NCBI GenBank assembly: GCA_024741835.1
Contig: JAENRP010000458.1
Location: 1 to 28,280 of the forward strand
DNA: 28,280 nucleotides
Direction of reading: 5' to 3'
Origin: Diplocarpon mali
Lineage: Eukaryota > Ascomycota > Leotiomycetes > Helotiales > Drepanopezizaceae
Shown piece by piece: positions 10,033-20,096 of this stretch. Position 1 is the stretch's first letter. The number at the start of each line of letters is the position of its first letter. Position numbers and translations under genes: made by a program. Under the pieces are notes generated by a model, which had not been told where the DNA came from, did no database searches, and was given only the letters and a program-made list of their open reading frames with translations.

Positions 10033-10619
10033 AGGTTCAGTTCTGAACACCCCATCCCATCCCGGTCCCCTTCTCTCAACTCCTGAATTCTGATTCGGTT
10101 CTCGTATCCATACAAACGAAGCTTCTTCACCCATCCCGAAATCATCCCCCGGAGAATCAAGCTCGCTGACTGCATCACGTGCATGCCGGGGGAGGGAAAG
10201 GCGCTCTTGCTCGCTTTCGCAGGCAAGATATTGCAGTGGCTGACGGAAGAGCGAAAGGCGGCGACGGGGCTTCACGCGGATTCTTGCTTGCGCTCGGCAC
10301 TTGACCAGCTGAGATGAAGAGAACGAAGTAGGAGGGTCCGCATGGCGTGGCTCCTCTCAGTTAGGTCCAGACCATGGGACGCTTGCGGAAAACGACGGCT
10401 TGATGGTGCCTGAATACATCCGATGTCTCGACACTGGGAGCATCCTCGAACTCAGCTGTCCGTCTTCTTCTTCGGGTTTCGGCGTTGTCTTTTGCTGGCG
10501 CTGGGACTTATGAATTCGAATGCAAGCAGTGGGGTTGGTTGACATTGCGCTTCTCGCACTGACCGTCTCATCGATTCACGTCTGAAAAAGGATGTACTGG
10601 CAACAGGTCAGCTCAAACG
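10033..10619. other. Gap: 3' flank of RPP30
   Basis: No supported gene. Minus-strand frames at 10006-10275 and 10357-10545 have no recognisable motif. The right part should hold the RPP30 3' UTR. Confidence 0.5.
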
Positions 10620-11597
10620 TCAGCTGTCATCTTTCGACTTGGTGTTGCTAGAAGCAGTGGTCGTAGATACAGCGGTATCGTCAGGGAGAGCCGGGGCTGT
10701 CGACATCTCACTTCCAGCACTGGCGAACGGCAATGCCTGAGCCGCTAACCTCGCCCTCTTCTGCGCCCTCTTGCTCAGCACCGGTGTTCCGTCAGCGGGT
10801 GACTCGACAGCCTCCCTCTTGCTCTTCTTCACGCTCTTGTCCGGCAGAATCCCATGCTCCTCCCGCGCAGCCTTCTCGCCTCCATACACAACATCTACAA
10901 CCCCCCTGAAACTCCCCCTCTTCAACCTCTCATTGACAATCACCTCTCTCGCCCTGACCCCAACGCTCTCCAAGCCCCTCTCCCTCCCCAATCCCCAAAC
11001 CCCAAGCAAATTCAGCACATCGGCCGGCGCCCTCACCCCCAACACACTCCTCGCTTCGCTGCTAATCACCAAACCCCTGCCCTTCGTCGCGCGCACAATC
11101 GCTAGCACGTTACTTATAAAGTTCCTTCTCGCGCTCGCGTCGCCGCCGGTCGCCTGTCCGTAGCAGATCTCAATCCGTAGGCCTCTGTGTATGGCTGTCA
11201 TCAACGGCTTGGGTTTCCAGTGAAATGGAAACCTTTGAGTGAGGTCTAGAGAGATGAGGGAGTGCTCTGTGAGGCTCGTGCAGCACGCCAGGAACGCCTT
11301 TTCGTTTGTAGGCCGCAGGGCGAGGATGTCGTAGGCCGCTGCTAGAGCTGGCATGCGGTAGTTCTGGGAGGGGTCTGTGAAGACGAGGGTGCAGCGCCGG
11401 AGGATGGTGGTGTTTGGCGGGACGGCGAAGGGGAGAGGAAGCGGGATGGCGCAGGATATTGTGGACGGGAGAGCGCCGCTGTGGATGTAGTTCAAGGCGA
11501 GAGTGCCGTAGCCTAAGGATGTGAGGAAGGATATCGTACGATGGAGGGAAGGGTCTGGTGTGCTGGAGGACCAGGGGATGTTCAGGTCGTAGAGCAT
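10620..11597 (-). CDS. RPP30: RNase P/MRP protein subunit Rpp30 (yeast Rpp1)
   Basis: A single exon of 325 codons. The N-terminus MLYDLNIPW and the order of blocks match the RNase P p30 family (PF01876), a PHP-like TIM barrel that binds RNase P and MRP RNAs and acts in tRNA 5' processing and rRNA maturation. Visible family blocks are LGYGTLALNYIHSG (~30-43), DILALRPTNEKAFLACC (~90-106), HSLISLDLTQRFPF, RGLRIEICYGQA (~139-150) and RRNFISNVLAIVRATKGRGLVISSEA (~157-182), followed by the loss-of-barrel helix DVLNLLGVWGLGRE. The C-terminal ~85 residues are a Lys/Arg- and Ser/Thr-rich tail (KKSKREAVE, SKRAQKRARLA), probably nuclear/nucleolar targeting and disordered. It is divergent from CK2 alpha across 643 bp. 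Confidence 0.92.
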   Translation of the reverse strand: MLYDLNIPWSSSTPDPSLHRTISFLTSLGYGTLALNYIHSGALPSTISCAIPLPLPFAVPPNTTILRRCTLVFTDPSQNYRMPALAAAYDILALRPTNEKAFLACCTSLTEHSLISLDLTQRFPFHWKPKPLMTAIHRGLRIEICYGQATGGDASARRNFISNVLAIVRATKGRGLVISSEARSVLGVRAPADVLNLLGVWGLGRERGLESVGVRAREVIVNERLKRGSFRGVVDVVYGGEKAAREEHGILPDKSVKKSKREAVESPADGTPVLSKRAQKRARLAAQALPFASAGSEMSTAPALPDDTAVSTTTASSNTKSKDDS

Positions 11598-12240
11598 ACT
11601 GGCGGTTGGAATCTATGTAGACTCTCGTTGTTTCTGGAATTTTTGTTTATGCGGTACGCAATAATCTTTGGGCCTCCCTGCCTATCATCGCAAACCATGC
11701 CTCTGCAAAGGATCCTTCAGCCAATCTGGAATTTTTCGTTGTCTTGTGCCTGGGAGCTTCAAGGCGACCGTGGAGAGACGCGCTTTCAGTCTCCTCTCCG
11801 ACCGTCTTCCCTCGCAGATTCTCTCGTTGCGGCCAGCAAGGCTCTTTGACGTCGATTTTCGTTGATCCAGAAGATTCTGCTGAGTTGGTGAGGGACCTCG
11901 AAGCCAGCTGAATTGGCGGCGCTTGATTTGGGAGAGGTGATTTCTTGCGCGGATATCCGTCGCCGAGTATGGTTAGCGCCACCCTCCCTCACCTCACTTG
12001 GCCGTGGCAGGTTAGCGCGGGGCTCCCATTTCTCGTCAGCCGCGCACCAATTTCCAGTCTACCCTAGACTCTCGACTACCAGTAGTAACACCACCCGGAC
12101 GTTGGAGCCATCGCACAAGGTTCGCGAATAACCTCACATCCGCGTCGGCAGGCCCCTGTAGTTCGGTTGTCCTGCAATCCTCCCCCACTCCCTCTACCGA
12201 TCCCGTCGTACGCTGTGCCTTGCCTAGCAGGCTGGCTGCA
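11598..12240. promoter_or_regulatory. 643-bp divergent upstream region (RPP30 / CK2 alpha)
   Basis: Both genes are transcribed outward from here. An ATG at 11969 opens a 33-codon frame ending near 12066, upstream of the CK2 alpha start; it would be an upstream ORF only if the transcript begins before it. No TATA box was seen. Longer ORFs on both strands here carry no motif. Confidence 0.45.
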
Positions 12241-13583
12241 ATGGCGCGCGTCTATGCCGATGTCAACCAGCAGATGCCCCGGTCCTACTGGGACTACGAC
12301 AGCGTCAACATCACCTGGGGCGTACTGGAGAATTACGAGGTGGTGCGCAAAATTGGTACGTGGCGGTGGTCTCCATACCCTGTACCGGCGGACCTCATAC
12401 GCAGATGCTAACTCGCGCCAGGTCGGGGAAAGTACTCGGAGGTCTTCGAAGGCATCAACGTCGTCAACTACCAGAAGTGCGTGATCAAGGTGCTCAAGCC
12501 GGTCAAGAAGAAGAAGATCAAGCGGGAGATCAAGATTCTGCAGAATCTTTCGGGTGGTCCAAACATCATCGGCCTGCTGGATGTCGTGCGGGATCAACAA
12601 GTAAACCAAAACTCTCCTATGTTCAATGTCTGCGATGCTCCCAAAGCTGGGGAAGGCAAATCTGCTTTCGATGGTTTTGTATTATCAGATGACGAGGACG
12701 ACGACTCATTCATGATGCAGAGCAAAACGCCGTCCTTGATCTTCGAGTATGTCAACAATACAGACTTCCGATCCCTCTACCCGAAATTCGTCGACTACGA
12801 TGTCAGATACTACATTTTCGAGCTCCTGAAGGTACAGAGTTCGGGCCCCTCTGTTGAGGCTGGTGCTAATGGTATAGGCTCTCGATTACTGTCACAGCAA
12901 GGGAATCATGCACCGCGATGTGAAGCCCCACAATGTTATGATCGATCATGAAAACAGAAAGGTCGGTTCGGCTCGAATTTTTCGTCAAGAAGTAACTGAC
13001 GACCATAGTTACGATTAATCGATTGGGGTCTTGCTGAGTTTTACCACCAAGGAACCGAGTACAACGTTCGGGTAGCATCGAGATACTTCAAAGGGCCAGA
13101 ACTACTCGTCGATTTCCAAGAGTACGACTACTCACTCGACATGTGGTCTCTAGGAGCTATGTTCGCCTCGATGATCTTCCGCAAAGAGCCCTTCTTCCAC
13201 GGCAACAGCAACTCGGACCAGTTGGTCAAAATTGCTAAGGTCCTTGGAACCGAAGACCTATTTGACTACCTCGACAAGTACGAGATCGAGCTGGATGCAC
13301 AGTACGATGACATCCTCGGCCGGTTCCCCAAGAAAAACTGGCACAGCTTCGTCAATTCTGAAAATCAGAGATTCGTTACCAACGAGGCGATTGACTTTTT
13401 GGATAAGTTGCTGAGATATGACCATCAAGTTTGTTCTCACGTGCCCCGTACTAGCAGCGAAACTGACAATCCTAGGAACGACTAACAGCAAAAGAAGCCA
13501 TGGCCCACGCCTTCTTTGCCCCCGTCCGAGCTGCAGAGCAAAGCGCCCGCCTGACCGCCGGTTCCGCTTCAACAGCCTCGTGA
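12241..13583 (+). CDS. CKA1: Casein kinase 2 catalytic subunit alpha
   Basis: Six exons in the conservative model: 12241-12355, 12422-12600, 12721-12831, 12878-12961, 13009-13428, 13476-13583, giving 338 residues. Introns are 66, 120, 46, 47 and 47 nt. CK2 hallmarks are complete: the glycine loop GRGKYSEV (39-46), ATP lysine K61 in CVIKVLKP, the basic cluster [10 protein letters not shown] (67-76) that recognises acidic substrates, the catalytic loop HRDVKPHN with D149, the CK2-specific DWG (168-170) in place of DFG, and [14 protein letters not shown]2 is a constitutively active acidophilic Ser/Thr kinase working as an alpha2-beta2 tetramer in nucleus and cytoplasm. The 120-nt segment 12601-12720 is stop-free and in frame; retaining it would give 378 residues. 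The catalytic unit is otherwise normal in length, with only a short C-terminal tail. Confidence 0.96.
12601..12720 (+). other. In-frame, stop-free 120-nt segment in CK2 alpha (intron 2 or 40-residue insertion)
   Basis: The segment begins GTAAAC and ends GATGCAG, so it can be spliced, leaving the normal CK2 sequence [14 protein letters not shown]. Its length is a multiple of three and it has no in-frame stop. Translated, it is polar and ends with an acidic patch ([15 protein letters not shown]) containing CK2 consensus sites (S-D-D-E). No clear CTRAC branch site was found; the nearest candidate is ACTCAT close to the 3' end. Confidence 0.6.
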
Positions 13584-14361
13584 TTTTCTGCGACCCGAAC
13601 ACATATTTCATGAGACTAGCTTCTCGACACCAAAAATTCTCTTTGAGCTCTGGGCGTGACAAAGCACTTTCTTCTCTACGAATGACCTTACATCACGCGA
13701 TGACCAGAGAGGAGAAACAGACGAACGGCTCGGGCGGGCGGCGTTTTATTTGGCGGCGTCCGAGCGCTTATACGGGCAAATGATGAATGGATGGACTTTA
13801 TGGTACTTGGTGATACATGGCTGGGCGAGGTGACGGGTAGAGGTGTCCAGTAGTGAGGTTGAGGTGGGGGACAATGAGTGCCGGTGTAGATAGACTGCGC
13901 GAGCGGAAAGCCATAGCTTGACCTCTTCCCGCCGTTCTATCTTGCTTGGTGCGTATAATCTTCCAATACGAGAGTTTTCGTCGGTAGCCTGTATCTGAAA
14001 TAGATTCCTGCTTTCCCCCTGTTGTTGCTAAATCTGCAGATCACCTTTCGAATCCACGTACACCTTCAGAGCTAGCTAGCGAGACTGATTTGCCTGTCTC
14101 CAACCACGGGATTCGATAAGGAACGCTTGCAGGAACGTGGCCGTCTAGTCTTTTTGGCTTGCAGGCTGCTTCCTGTCAGCGGATGGCTGAACTTTAGTCT
14201 GTTCGTCGTGATACTTGGGTGTTCATTTGCTATTCCAATACAGAGCCAGCGCCATGGCTGCCCCCGCGGTCCTTGGACGTCAACCCATCCCAACCCATAC
14301 CAGAACAGACCAGACCAAACAAGACATGCTTCAGGGCCAAAAGAGACCTCCATTCGACCCT
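13584..14361. other. Convergent 3' intergenic region (CK2 alpha / ATG6)
   Basis: This 778-bp stretch lies between the two facing stop codons and should hold both 3' UTRs. No ORF with a recognisable motif, tRNA or repeat was found. Confidence 0.6.
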
Positions 14362-15908
14362 TCATCGCCGCCCCCCTGTCGCATTGACATTACTAGCATG
14401 TGCCAACAGAAACTTACAGCACGTCAATGTGAACTTGCACGCCCGGCTCCAGGCGTCATCTTGCGCGATCCCCAGCTTGATACTCACATCTCCGATGCGC
14501 TCCCCCTCGATCTTGTACGGCAGCACCAAGCCTCGCTCACCCTCACTGACGAAAGCGCCCAGCTGCCGCATACACTCCAGGAACGCCACCATGGCAATAT
14601 CGAAGCGGCGGTGCATGAATGTCAGACCTAGCGGCATGTCGCCCGAGGAGTACAGCTCCAGGATGTGTTTCTTAGGAAGGCGGGTTCTGGACGCGTTGGG
14701 GGAGAAGGTCTCCCATTTTATGACTCGGGAGGTGGAGCCCATTGGTTGCAGGTCATAGCCCTGGAATTTATAGCCTAGTCGATCGGCCACTGTCTGGAGG
14801 AGGAGTACGGTGTGGCCCCATGCGGCGTTTATCTCAGGCCAGTCGACGGGCACGTTTGAGAGCCGGCCGAGGCGGAGCCCGTTGATGGTACCAAATTTCC
14901 CATCGTGCGAGATACAGAAAGTATCGTTGTACACGTTGGTGCGCTGCAATTTTTCGAGAAGCTGTGCGTCGTGGTCGTATTGCAGGTTGACGCTGTCCCG
15001 AACATTCTGAAATTCGGATAGTTGCATGGCGAATGCGTTGCGCGAGCGCCAGAAGGCTTCTTCTTCCAAGTCCAACGCGCGCGCTTGCTCCTCCAGGCTG
15101 GCGATTTCATTATCCACGGCAGCCTTCTCTGCTTCGAGGCTTTTAAGTGTCGCTATGGCTTCTTCCTCTTCTTTTTGCGCTTTGGATAGTGCGGCGCGCG
15201 ATTCGGCGATTTCGTCTTCGGTCGGTGCTGAGGCGTTGACCTGCTTTAGAAAGCCAACGTACGCATCTCTTTCTTTCGTAGCGGCTTCAAGACGCTGTTG
15301 CAGTCCTGAGATCAGGAGATCCGTACACTCTGTGCATACCGGATGATCGATGTCGGACCTCGCAGACAGTATCTCGAAGAGCCGCGACGCCCGCTCCATG
15401 TCCTGCGACATAGCCTTGCCTTCGTTCTGCACCCCATCTAAACCTGCATGATTTTCGTATGGTTGGTGTTTTGGTTTTGGTTTTGTATCCTCGGGCGACT
15501 GAATTACAGCTGCGGGTACCACCTGCGATTCACTGAGCATGACGAACGACATGGCTGGGTTTCCGGACCTGCTTCTCGTAGTTTCAGACGGGGATTCATT
15601 TTGATGAGGGGGTTTGATGGTTCGTTTGAAGGTTGGAGAGCCGGCATTTCGAGAAACGCGGTCGTAGAACTGTTTGCGGTCCTGGGGATAGGCGGGCCGA
15701 GAGGAGGGGATGTCCTTGAGTTGTTGGGTGGAGGATGCGCCTGTATGATTTAGATGAGAGCTTGGAAGCAGTGATATAATAAATTAAAAGAAATCTATAT
15801 CGACACTAGAAGAAAGACCATACCAACTAACAAATTAAACGCAGCTGGGTTGAGGTCCTCTAAAGAGCTGTCCAGCTTCAAAGGAGTCCGGCATTTCTGG
15901 CAATGCAT
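14362..15908 (-). CDS. ATG6: Atg6/Vps30/Beclin-1 homologue, PI3-kinase complex subunit
   Basis: Two exons (15908-15824 and 15740-14362), with an 83-nt intron (GTATGG...ACAG), encode 487 residues. The tiny first exon gives the fungal Atg6 N-terminus: a CQKC knuckle followed by PLKLDSSLEDLNPAAFNLLV. The BH3-like region SFVMLSESQV begins at about 92, and a second knuckle CTEC lies near 164. A coiled coil rich in Glu/Ala/Lys runs ~172-266 (LEAATKERDAYVGFLKQ onward). The evolutionarily conserved domain follows from about 281 (YNDTFCISHDGKFGTINGLRLG) to the C-terminal CCKFLLAHASN. Known: Atg6 bridges Vps34 and Vps15 with Atg14 or Vps38, serving autophagosome formation and vacuolar sorting. The start is fixed by the conserved CQKC exon; beginning at 15552 would lose 91 residues. 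Confidence 0.95.
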
Positions 15909-16238
15909 CTTGAAGAATTCCCCTCAATGTGAGCTTCCCAGTTGTAGTTGTCGCATTATCGATGTATGCAGTACCTTTTCAAGGTCGAATGCGGCTGTCT
16001 ATGAAGTTCTGCAAACACACGGAATGTCTCAAGCTTGGAGCAGGTAGATGCCAAGCATAACATGGGTTACAGTGCACCCCGCGCTAAAAACAAGCACTAA
16101 TCATATTTAGCTGCAAAACGATCTATGGCACGCAATCCGACGCTTCTTCATCGCATTGATAACCGCAGTATGCACGCCGACATCCATCTCGTGGATTGAA
16201 TCCTCCTATACAGCCCAGAATGTGAATAGACACTTAAC
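15909..16238. promoter_or_regulatory. 330-bp divergent upstream region (ATG6 / SCM3)
   Basis: The start codons of ATG6 and SCM3 face away from each other across 330 bp, so the promoters must be adjacent or shared. Two short ATG-initiated frames occur on the plus strand before 16239. No TATA box or repeated motif stands out. Confidence 0.5.
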
Positions 16239-19200
16239 ATGGAGCCCTTTCCAAAGCGACAAAAACTTCATGCCGCGTCAAGTCGTCTGTTCTCGCAGAG
16301 CTTTGATGATCAATATGCCTACTACGATGAGCTGGGAGACGACATGGTTGAAGAGGAGGAGGAATACAACAACGAGGATGAAGAGGCCACCCCAGACGCA
16401 CGATACGACCCAGAGGCCGACTTGCACCAGAAGAGAGCGCGACTGGATGAAAAATTAAAGTCCACATTCGAGTCCATCTTTGAAAAATATGAGAGGAACT
16501 TTGACGGGGTAGGCGATGAGATTGACATGGAGACTGGTGAGATTGTGGTCAACAATGGGCATTTGATGCAAATGATGGGCGAACAAGACGCGGGCGAGGA
16601 ATATGTTGCGCGCCACGCAATGAGGGATTACACAGAGGAGCCGGGTCATTTTCCCAGCAGCTCTTTCGGTGAGATGGAAATGGTAAACTCGGAGGACGAC
16701 GATGAAGATGATGAATACGGGACGAGCGAAGATATCCTCGATGATATGGAAGAAGACGATATGATTCTACGTGGGTTTGTAAAGGCCAATCGATTCCAAC
16801 AAGCTTCACTGGAACTTGGAATGTCAAATACGCCACTTTCTCGTCCGAAGGTACGACGACAAAATGTGATCCCTAGGCCAGCCGTAAATAAGCAGCTCCC
16901 CTCTCGCGCCGATATAATGGCTCAATTCGGACCTCAATTAGGACCCCAGATCGTGGAATACGTTTCGAAACAGCACGTACAGGAAGACGGCCATGTGGAA
17001 CCGTCTTTCCGCGCCTCTGACCGGCTGGAAAAGGCGCCAGTCGAAAGAAAAATCGAGCCTACTTGGAGAGTCCCTGCGCTCTCATCAGCAGGCCCTTCAA
17101 AGCAAGTTGAGTCTGTTTGGCATGTACCAGACCTTCCATCGTCAGCTCCCATCAGACGGCCGGCAAAATACCCAACGGTCATTGCGCCCGAGGAATCGCG
17201 GTCACCATCTCCCGAGGCCTCTAGGTCTGTATGGGCACCGACCAGAACCCGCGTTAGACGAAGACGTGACGCTGATAACAATTCCTTGAGTAGGGAAGAT
17301 AGCGTCACTCTTGGCCATACTTACACGCCTCTTTTACATCCCCAACAGAATTCCATCTCGTTCGGAGAAGTGGGATTCTCTTCTCCAGAGAAGAACTGGC
17401 CTGCCTTCACGGCTGAGGAAGATGACATGATGTTACATTGGGTTTCGAAGACCCAGAAGCAGGGCTTTCCGCTGACAATAGGTCGCTGGCGTGAATTTCA
17501 AGCTGAGCATCCACAACACTCAGCTGGTTCATGGAGGCAGCGGTACACTACCAAGTACACGTATCTTGCGACAAAACAGGTCGGAGACTCTGTAATTTCC
17601 AATCCTGAAGCCTCAGCTGAGAACATGGGCCATCAATCTCTTCCAAGCATAAGTCGCACGGAGCCAAAATATGGAGTTGGTCCAGCACCACGTCAGCATC
17701 CAGCTCGAGTTCGAAAACCAGCGCAGACCGACCCAAGAATCTTGAACTGGAGTGAGGCCGTCGACTCAATCGAGGCGCTGGACCCTATTCTTCATGCAGG
17801 AATTCTGGAAGATGTGAGGAATGCGAATGGCAATGAGCGATTTGTGCAATCCACTTCCCATGGACAAGATGCTCGGCGCGTGCAAGACAAGTCAGATACA
17901 CACGCCCCGTCACAGGAGATAACCCCACTTCAAGACGACAGCCATTTCTTTGCCGACGCGCAAAACCCGTCTTCTCTGGCTGTCGTTAGCACTCTGGACC
18001 AAGAAGATGCCCTGATTCCATGTGCGCCATGTCCACATGCCGATTGCAGACTGCTTCCAACCATCCTATATAAACTACAAAGACGCGAGAACGAAGAAGT
18101 GTCAGAAATATGTTTGCATTTGTTCCGTGTACATCACACAACTCCTTTTCCATGTGGAGAAATCGGTTGTCCAAAGACGGGTGAGGATGGATTTTTCTTG
18201 CAGCTGGATCTGATCAAACACGTCAGGCTCAGGCACAAGAGCGTTTCATCACTACAGCGGTTGCGTGGCCGTGTTGATCCTACTCTACTCGAGCAGCAAA
18301 TGAAACTTGCGTCGAACCATCAGGACGATTCCCTTCCAGGCATGCGCGCCAACCAGTACCGGGATTCCGATTTCATGTCTACTCGAAATCAGGACACGCA
18401 AAACATCTCAAGTAGTCAGGCACCCTCAGGCTTTGATCCAGATCGAACTGTAACGCCGAGAGGAGTAGCTGGAAGATCAACTTTTACCCCACGGACTAGC
18501 GTCTCGTCCCTCAAGGTTCATCACCCATCTGCGACCTCGAAATTAGTGCGAGAGGATAGTAACCTCCAGGATAGAGAAATTTTGGACTCTCAAGCGGACA
18601 ATTCCTTCCGTGATGAAAGAAGTAGCCCGCCGATCATCGATGAAGAGCCTTCCAGGAGACGGGCTGGAGATTCATTCCAGCGTCCAATACACGTTCTTCC
18701 AGGTGAATCTCCGGGTATGCGAACTGAAGCAGACTTAAGCACTGGAAACATCGATTTCCAGAGACCTCGAACATCAGGTAGCTCAGTGGCGCACTCTCAT
18801 TGTTTTCCCCGGCCGAGGAGGACCTCTTTAGTTAACCTTCCAGACGTGCGTGTTCGTGGAAAGGGAGACTTGGTCGCCAGCCCTCCAATGCTGAAAAGCC
18901 TGGCCAAAGCTTCGGCCTCGTCTCTCTCGACGAATGGGCATCTGCAAGCCTCGACCGAAGAAGCTTTCACGCCCTTCGCGTCCTCGACGATCAAAGTTGT
19001 CGCGAAGCAGTCCCCGGTCGTCGAGACTCTCACTCGTAATAGGGTTGATGCGGCCTATGATTTCTCAGATGAGGAGATGGCCGCACCGACCCCCGAAACA
19101 GTTCCTCTTATTCCGCCAGTCGCAAAACCCATGCCGAAGCATCTCATAGAAGCGCGTGCCGCAGCGTCGATATTGAATGTCTCCGTCGGTACCAAACCAG

Positions 19201-20096
19201 GTGTAAAGCCCCTCGGCAATCTTCCCATAGCAACTCCCGAAAGCTCTACAAGTATCAAACGAAGAGTCGAGACGGGCATGAAGATAAAGAAGGCAAAGCC
19301 GCCCCTTGCCACCCCTGCCGCAAAGATTCTCTACCGCAGAGCTCACTCGGAAGGCATCGACGAACTCAGCATGGGCGTCGAAGACTTCATCATGCTCTCA
19401 GCCCAGGCAAGGACAAACCCTTTACCAAATCTACAAATGGGCATCAAGCACGAAGAGGCAGCAGACTTAACCTGGAGGTCCGTCCCAGCGGCGAGAAAAC
19501 GGAAGTTGGATGCTTTCCAAGGTCATGAGACTGGCTGTTTGGGTACTGCTGATGCGTCAGGGGATATCTCGAGCACGAAAAGGGCATCAAGCCCATCGAT
19601 AACACAGCCTATGATCAAGACTGAGTCGGACGGAGCTCCTCTGCCCGTTGTCCATCCCACGCTTTCCAAACGCCGAGGCCGTCCCCCAAAGCCAAAAATC
19701 ACCAGCTTGGCCGTATCTCCATCCTCCCAGACTCCTCCCATGCCCAACCTCTCCCTCCCAGTTCCCATCCGTACCAGCACTCCTCTCCTGGACCTCACAC
19801 CGGTCCGCAACCGGCGTGCGAATGCCGAGCGCATAAAAGAAATTGCGGACTCTGACGTGGAAGCTTCTCCTGACTGCGACTCGCCGAGTGAGAGGCTTAA
19901 ACATTTACCACAGGTTGGCGGGGGCAATTGGAACAAGAACTCTCTGCGAGCGGAGGGCGTGGCGGTCCTCGTCAAGACCCCAGGAGGCACGATGAGGAGG
20001 TGTGGGGTGGAGGGTTTCGAATGTGGCAGGAGCTTCTGTTTTCGATGCTCAAAGGAAACAGATGAGGACCAGGCTAGTAAGTTTCGAGTGGCATGA
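16239..20096 (+). CDS. SCM3: Scm3/HJURP-type CENP-A chaperone with Myb-like, zinc-finger and AT-hook modules
   Basis: A single 1285-codon exon. After an acidic N-terminus, residues ~68-118 match the Scm3 core: LKSTFESIFEKYERNFDGVG, then DEIDMETGEIVVNNGHL. This segment binds the CENP-A/H4 dimer and delivers it to centromeres. A Myb/SANT-like domain (Rap1-type) lies at ~385-444 (WPAFTAEEDDMMLHWV...GSWRQRY). Two tandem C2H2-type fingers with C-x4-C and H-x4-H spacing follow at ~593-669. An AT-hook (KRRGRPPKPK) is near 1143, and a Cys cluster (CGVEGFECGRSFCFRC) near 1254. Known: filamentous fungal Scm3 proteins are enlarged by DNA-binding modules of these kinds, which fits large regional centromeres. 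The regions between are Ser/Pro-rich and probably disordered. A strong GTAAGT near 20074 leaves open a differently spliced C-terminus. Confidence 0.88.
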   Translation: MEPFPKRQKLHAASSRLFSQSFDDQYAYYDELGDDMVEEEEEYNNEDEEATPDARYDPEADLHQKRARLDEKLKSTFESIFEKYERNFDGVGDEIDMETGEIVVNNGHLMQMMGEQDAGEEYVARHAMRDYTEEPGHFPSSSFGEMEMVNSEDDDEDDEYGTSEDILDDMEEDDMILRGFVKANRFQQASLELGMSNTPLSRPKVRRQNVIPRPAVNKQLPSRADIMAQFGPQLGPQIVEYVSKQHVQEDGHVEPSFRASDRLEKAPVERKIEPTWRVPALSSAGPSKQVESVWHVPDLPSSAPIRRPAKYPTVIAPEESRSPSPEASRSVWAPTRTRVRRRRDADNNSLSREDSVTLGHTYTPLLHPQQNSISFGEVGFSSPEKNWPAFTAEEDDMMLHWVSKTQKQGFPLTIGRWREFQAEHPQHSAGSWRQRYTTKYTYLATKQVGDSVISNPEASAENMGHQSLPSISRTEPKYGVGPAPRQHPARVRKPAQTDPRILNWSEAVDSIEALDPILHAGILEDVRNANGNERFVQSTSHGQDARRVQDKSDTHAPSQEITPLQDDSHFFADAQNPSSLAVVSTLDQEDALIPCAPCPHADCRLLPTILYKLQRRENEEVSEICLHLFRVHHTTPFPCGEIGCPKTGEDGFFLQLDLIKHVRLRHKSVSSLQRLRGRVDPTLLEQQMKLASNHQDDSLPGMRANQYRDSDFMSTRNQDTQNISSSQAPSGFDPDRTVTPRGVAGRSTFTPRTSVSSLKVHHPSATSKLVREDSNLQDREILDSQADNSFRDERSSPPIIDEEPSRRRAGDSFQRPIHVLPGESPGMRTEADLSTGNIDFQRPRTSGSSVAHSHCFPRPRRTSLVNLPDVRVRGKGDLVASPPMLKSLAKASASSLSTNGHLQASTEEAFTPFASSTIKVVAKQSPVVETLTRNRVDAAYDFSDEEMAAPTPETVPLIPPVAKPMPKHLIEARAAASILNVSVGTKPGVKPLGNLPIATPESSTSIKRRVETGMKIKKAKPPLATPAAKILYRRAHSEGIDELSMGVEDFIMLSAQARTNPLPNLQMGIKHEEAADLTWRSVPAARKRKLDAFQGHETGCLGTADASGDISSTKRASSPSITQPMIKTESDGAPLPVVHPTLSKRRGRPPKPKITSLAVSPSSQTPPMPNLSLPVPIRTSTPLLDLTPVRNRRANAERIKEIADSDVEASPDCDSPSERLKHLPQVGGGNWNKNSLRAEGVAVLVKTPGGTMRRCGVEGFECGRSFCFRCSKETDEDQASKFRVA

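Noticed and set aside
14362..14430. Possible extra intron in the ATG6 end (GTAAGT...CTAG)
   Set aside because: It would be only about 33 nt and would remove the conserved CCKFLLAHAS segment; the exon reading fits the family.
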